Origin: Cerrena zonata
Lineage: Eukaryota; Basidiomycota; Agaricomycetes; Polyporales; Cerrenaceae
NCBI GenBank assembly: GCA_038087015.1
Contig: JASBNA010000053.1
Coordinates: 186,001-250,000 of the forward strand
DNA length: 64,000 nt
Direction of reading: 5' to 3'
The first letter of the stretch is position 1. Each line of letters begins with the position of its first letter. The translations under genes and the position numbers were made by a program. Under the pieces are notes generated by a model. The model ran no database searches. It was not told the DNA's origin and saw only the letters and a list, made by a program, of their open reading frames with translations. Shown one piece after another: positions 60,085 to 64,000 of the stretch.

Positions 60085-60651
60085 TCATCGATAAGAACTG
60101 TTTGCATGACCCTGCCATCCTCCTCGATTTTCATAGCTACCAGCCCATACCCCCCTTCGAATTCTAATCGTGAAAGGCGGAGTAACTTCCATTGTAACGC
60201 GACCGGGGTTGTTGGTACCCGCAATGCTGTCGTTGTTATCCTGGACATCGCCGTTGCAACGTGAGCGAAGTGTATTTTGCAATACCCGCATATTGGGGGA
60301 CGTTATTTTGCAACATACCTTATCAAGAAGTGCTTCTACAGCCTCGCTATTGAGCAAATTACTTAGCTCTACGATATTGTATTAGTAGAGATGGAATATG
60401 ACTCACTTCCCCCGAACTATCTCAGGGGCATCCTCTGTATCCACGTGGAGCTACTCATACATGGGGCAAGGTCGTCTTCAGGGCTCTTTAAACAATCTCA
60501 CATCGTCGTATGCCGCCCTAATCATTCGTGCACTATATGTCGGCAACACATTGAGCTAGAGTTTATAATAAGAGCAACAGTGTGTCTGAAGGATGAATTA
60601 GGGCTTTACTATTTCATAGAAGGATTTGTCTTCCAATGAAGCCGTTGACAT
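60085..60651 (-). pseudogene. Type II J-like gene, deleted copy
   Basis: The start (ATG 60651) and first four exons resemble the type II gene at 56945-57834: SFYEI, LNVLPTYSARMIRAAYDD, TEDAPEIV and LLNSEAVEALLDK. After the fourth exon, most of the Cys/His cluster and the acidic repeat are deleted. Only an ICGYCK-like nucleotide remnant and parts of the C-terminal region remain, out of frame. Acceptor sites are also degraded. It should not encode a functional protein. Confidence 0.75.
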
Positions 60652-61695
60652 CGTTTGAAAAAAAAGAGAATTCAGAATGCCGAGGTATGTGTAGGTAGGA
60701 AGACAAAGTCCTTAATCCCCGATTAGTAACGAAAACCTCATTTCGTGATAACGTTGATTTATTGTGGACTCTCTTTTTACCGTCCCAACCTTTTACTCGT
60801 ATCACCGGCCGAGACACTCTCATTTGACCGGCCGACTGAACACCATCGGGTCTGAGGGCGCCCGAGAATTCGGAGCACCTAAGCTTACATCGGGTGCATA
60901 TCAGCACCGGCTATCCGGCCCGAGAAGCGCAGTAGTAGAGTTTAGTAGGACAAATTGCATAGCACTGCATTTCACAGGCGCTCACCCGATCAAAACCTTG
61001 AGTACGTCCGTTCCGACCATTTGGGGTTAGTTAGTTCCGATACTCTGGATCAGTTGATGATGATCATGTAAACGCCGCTCACGTGAGAGACTCAAACCGC
61101 GCTTTGCCGAAGATGTGCAACTTCCGAAGACAGATGTAAATGGGCCTCTTTTTATCGGTCATAGGAACATACGGAATTTTACTTCATATTAGTTTGGGGA
61201 AGCTTCCTTGGCTGAAGAATACATGCACTTAAGGGCCAAGTATATGCGCTCAGTATGGACTCACACTCACGCCATTGTTGAGGGAACCCCAGAAATCGGA
61301 GCAATGTGAAGCTTATATTTTGGGCGCAAACGCGAAGGAATTAGGCACCGGCAACTCGGCCGCAGAAGAGCGGTTCAGGCAGTCTAGGTCATACACAGCT
61401 CTGATGAATTGGAAGGCACTGCATTTCAAAATTGCTTAATCAACCAAAACCTTAACTTGAGATACCTGTCAACAGAACTCTATTCTTCTAATTAGTATGG
61501 ACTCACACGTGTTGGCTACTGAAAGTACAAGCGGTAACGCACCCGCGTTGATCTCCACCGCTAGATCGACACATTTTACGCAGTGATGTAAATCTCGTAA
61601 CGATTCTCGTTGATCGGGCGACACTCTCTCAGTTCTCTGACCTTCACTACACTTCATTCTTCACTGTCTCTTTCTACTCACTCACCACCGCACTC
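60652..61695. other. Spacer between the broken type II copy and type I copy 3
   Basis: No gene. CGGCC and TCGGG words cluster at 60790-60930. From about 61190 to 61630 the sequence matches the left arm (24890-25020 and 23100-23440) in reverse and forms the upstream region of the type I gene. Confidence 0.55.
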
Positions 61696-62513
61696 ATGAG
61701 TTTCAGTCGCCAGAAACAATACTACAAGGCTGTACGTTATCGTTATCGTTTTTAATTTCAACTCTTGTACCGACTGGAAAATTAGCTTGGCGCTGAACCG
61801 TGGTGGACCGAGCAGCGCATCATGGAGTCATGGCAAGAGAGAGGAAGAATCGTAAGCCTCGTTCTGTACGAACGTTTCGAATTCTAACTGACCATTCCTA
61901 TAGCGCTTTCGAAACCGAATAGACTTCCAGAGGATTACGTGAGTATTGTCGGGCTGCGCAGGAGACGTTTTCTAAACGGTCGCGTACTAGGGAAGCAAAG
62001 GACGTACTGACGGACAAGGTAAGCTGGAATAATCTCTGCATATCGAGCTTCCTGATTTAGGTACGACAACAGAGGACACGGTACAGGTATGACCTCGCGC
62101 GATTTGGGCATATCTGGGATCACGAGCATGAAAATGGGGAGGTCGAATGCAAGAATACGGCCGAGAACATCGCCGCGCAGGTTGGACCCCCGCCCCCAAT
62201 CTGCCTCGTTTGTACGTACTGCCGGGGCTGCCATTACGAGCACGAACATACGTGTCAGCTCTGCCCGACTTGCCATCTCTGTTCGCGGCACATCGAGCAT
62301 ACGTCGCCGGGTGACTGTTGCTCGTGCCCTCGAGCGGGGGTTGTGGGTGAGCCGAACTCCAACGAACCCGGATCGGCCCACCCGGAGTCCCACTCTGAGC
62401 GGGAATTAACTGTCCTGGACGACCTTTCCCGCCTTGAGGAGAGTTATGTTAACCCGTTGAGCGATGTACAACAGCTCTGGCCCCACTTCAACGACAATGC
62501 GGGCGAAGTATAG
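61696..62513 (+). CDS. Type I J-like/Cys-rich protein, copy 3
   Basis: Five exons: 61696-61731, 61786-61851, 61904-61938, 61991-62018 (28 nt) and 62073-62513, giving 201 residues; an alternative acceptor at 62061 would add VRQQ. The N-terminus (KQYYKALGAEPWWTEQRIM, DFQRITEAKDVLTDK, RYDLARFGH) fits helices I-III of a J-domain closely, with the HPD loop replaced by RFRNR. The zinc-binding-like cluster is complete (ICLVC, CRGCHYEHEHTC, LCPTC, LCSRHIEH, GDCCSCP). The C-terminus differs most from the other copies (HPESHSERE) but keeps SRLEESYVNPLSDVQQLWP. It is the intact counterpart of the broken copy at 22371-23063. Confidence 0.87.
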
Positions 62514-62899
62514 GGGAAATGTCTTTGGGTGTAGACTTATAAGTAGGACTTTCTTTTTCACTATCTTGATTGTATTCTTGTCGCAGTTCAATCGCATATT
62601 CTGTAACATACAAAACTACTCTGTATTCTTGGCATATTTCCTTGTCGTAGTGAAGTCATATATTGTATTTTCTTGGTATATTTCTTGTCGTAGTAAGGTT
62701 GTACGCCGTATAATAGAATAATTCTTCTACTGTATAATATTTCTTGCATCGAACTTGAGTAATTACACGGATTGGGTTAACAATCTTCCGCATGGTACTA
62801 ATGTATGCAGGCGTAGTTCACTGTCAATCTCCAGATATTGAGGGTGTAGATCATGAGAGTGAAACCCACCCGATAATCCTGACTGGTATCAAAGCCAGC
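62514..62899. repeat. Right terminal segment
   Basis: Reverse complement of 21920-22370. It contains repeated CTTGTCGTAGT-A/G-AAG steps (62640-62700 and nearby), CGCATGGTACTAATGTATGCAG, and the end GACTGGTATCAAAGCCAGC. Homology stops at about 62899. Confidence 0.75.
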
Positions 62900-62916
62900 C
62901 GGGGTGTCTTTGGCAG

Positions 62917-63023
62917 ACGTTAGCGTCGGATGCTGAACGCATGAGGTCTAAGCTGCCCGCAAATCGCCGTCCTTTCTATGGAACGTACGGATGAACGTTA
63001 GCATCGAATGCGGAACGCATGAG
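62917..63023 (+). repeat. Pair of 29-bp direct repeats outside the right end
   Basis: ACGTTAGC-R-TCG-R-ATGC-K-GAACGCATGAG occurs at 62917-62945 and 62995-63023, a 78-bp period. It lies 18 bp beyond the end of homology between the arms. Confidence 0.7.
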
Positions 63024-63528
63024 TTTACGTAGCAATGGAGATAAACTGCAACGATCCAACCACGCTTGTACTGATTTCGAGGTGTCAAAGTCGCGTGGGT
63101 ACGAAACTGAAGCTTAATAGGGATCAACGTTGGTAAGTAGATATACAGGATTCCTCGCTTGTATAGCGTAGTAGGGTAGAACGGTTTCAATACCGTTGAG
63201 CTCGAGTTTTGGTTGTGAGTATCGAGATTCGACCCGACAGTAGGTACGCGAAGCGAATAAGGTATCGTTCAATTTCGGTTTGTTGGTAGACGGCTTTAGC
63301 GTATGATCTCATTAGTTAGATGCAGTTGAATATGCAACCTTAGCGTTATAGTTGGCGGAAGTGTAGATTATGGGTGATCGGGCATCCACATGGATCCACA
63401 AAACACTTCTCACACCGAGCGCCCCGTTTCGTTCTCTCGTTAGCACTCCTTCTACTCTACTCGTTCTTCCTTCAACCTTCGTTCCATTAAACTCTTCTCT
63501 GCTCTCTTTTCTTCCTAGTATTTCTTCT
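63024..63528. other. Upstream region of the last gene
   Basis: No gene. A pyrimidine-rich leader (63430-63525) precedes the next start codon, as is common before fungal genes. Confidence 0.45.
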
Positions 63529-63887
63529 ATGGCCGAATACATCTTCCTCAGGCCGGTTTACTTTACGGTACGTTCTTAGATACTCGCATCGGCTCTTACT
63601 TTACTGAAAGTCATCCTAACGCCTTAGGATATGTGTATTATGTTTGGTCGGAGGCCTACCGACCTCTCCTACACGTTCGTTTTGCAGGTAAGTCTATATA
63701 CTCGCCGATATATCTGTGCGTGATTGAGATTTTACAGGCACTCAGTGCTTGCGGGGTCGGGATATCGGAAACGACGTCCGGGCACATGCTCAGGTACCCT
63801 GTAGATGGGCAAGATGTTACCATAGCGCTTCATAGGGTATGTACCGCTGCTTTACAATGGGCAAGAACTCGCTCACCCGTTTATTGA
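63529..63887 (+). CDS. Small three-exon gene, unknown
   Basis: Exons 63529-63567, 63628-63687 and 63738-63887 join in frame (GTACGT...CCTTAG and GTAAGT...TTACAG), giving about 82 residues: MAEYIFLRPVYFT, then DMCIMFGRRPTDLSYTF, then a part with GVGISETTSGHMLRY and VDGQDVTIALHR. A GTATGT directly after HR could start another intron, so the true C-terminus may lie further on. I recognise no family. It lies outside the inverted-repeat element and may be a resident gene. Confidence 0.55.
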
Positions 63888-64000
63888 AGGACCATCATAA
63901 GGCGGAGACAATCCCTCGTCTAACCGTTATCAAGTAAGTTGTTCGTTAACGTTTAGCTTGCCATCAGCTGACGCTATGTAGGATCCGTAATAGTATGAGG

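Larger units (their letters stand above)
21920..62899. mobile_element. ~41 kb composite KDZ-type mobile region
   Basis: The left end (21920) starts GCTGGCTTGATACCAGTCAG. The right end (62899, read on the minus strand) has the same sequence with one extra T, followed on both sides by a near-identical RATTATCGGGT step. Homology continues inwards as imperfect inverted repeats of about 5 kb. Between them lie one nearly complete and two truncated KDZ transposases, a TET/JBP gene and multi-exon cargo genes. Linkage of KDZ transposases with TET/JBP genes is known for basidiomycetes. That the whole interval moves as one unit is inference: I found no clear target-site duplication, and nested insertion of several elements would give a similar picture. 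Confidence 0.6.
57790..62899. repeat. Right inverted-repeat arm
   Basis: Counterpart of 21920-26885 in reverse orientation. It contains a complete divergent pair (56945-57834 minus, 58370-59205 plus) and a second pair (60085-60651 minus, broken; 61696-62513 plus). The segment around 59750-61190 has no match in the left arm. Confidence 0.75.

Noticed and set aside
61696..61938. Functional Hsp70 co-chaperone (DnaJ) annotation for the J-like genes
   Set aside because: The helix pattern fits, but the HPD tripeptide is absent in all copies of both subtypes.
62089..62409. Plus-strand frame beginning MTSRDLG, also seen at 58763 and 22574-22807 (minus)
   Set aside because: It is the next reading frame over the same exon. 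It contains no cysteine pattern and does not join the upstream exons.
1..64000. tRNA, rRNA, telomere repeats, CRISPR arrays or bacterial operons
   Set aside because: None could be recognised by eye. Intron-rich genes and repeat content point to a fungal nuclear region.

Overview
The window looks like a basidiomycete fungal nuclear genome. Reading frames are broken by many short (about 45-60 nt) GT-AG introns, and the transposase is of the KDZ class with the basidiomycete-type CxC2 cysteine cluster. A TET/JBP dioxygenase gene sits directly in front of that transposase, a linkage known from mushrooms and relatives. Introns of this size suggest Agaricomycotina; I cannot name the species.

Positions 1-21 kb are gene-poor and repeat-rich: a possible small two-exon gene (1125), a field of degenerate ~27-bp motifs (2.9-5.1 kb), a head-to-tail tandem duplication of a ~5 kb unit (8.2-17.75 kb), one plausible acidic protein (19.6-20.1 kb) and a TCGGG-rich minisatellite (20.9-21.25 kb). 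A fragment of the replication gene MCM10 (zinc finger region) lies at 21.48-21.92 kb.

From about 21,920 to 62,899 I read one very large composite mobile region (~41 kb). Its two ends carry the same terminal sequence in inverted orientation, and the outer ~5 kb on each side are imperfect inverted repeats. Each arm carries members of a gene family that appears undescribed: proteins with a DnaJ-like N-terminus lacking the HPD motif, followed by a Cys/His-rich zinc-binding-like domain. Two subtypes (I and II) occur as divergent pairs, and the pair appears three times.

The interior (28-56.6 kb) holds multi-exon genes in paralogous sets: four members of a small coiled-coil family (A-D), two large proteins with an internal Zn2Cys6-spaced cluster and a coiled coil (E, F), a repeat protein with PTSPFxFGG motifs (H), a large HMG-like/acidic protein (G), a small unknown protein (I), the TET/JBP gene and an almost complete KDZ transposase. 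Two further KDZ copies are truncated. The transposase frame begins upstream of its first ATG and overlaps the end of the TET/JBP gene, so the two may be expressed as one fused or spliced product. The transposase carries one CGA-to-TGA nonsense change at a catalytic-domain arginine, so this copy is probably not autonomous. A broken Ty3/Gypsy integrase fragment and TCGGG-rich stretches fill the gaps.

Right of the element (62.9-64 kb) there is a pair of 29-bp direct repeats and one small three-exon gene. All gene models were spliced by eye; exon boundaries are inferences supported by frame continuity and by conservation among paralogs within the window.
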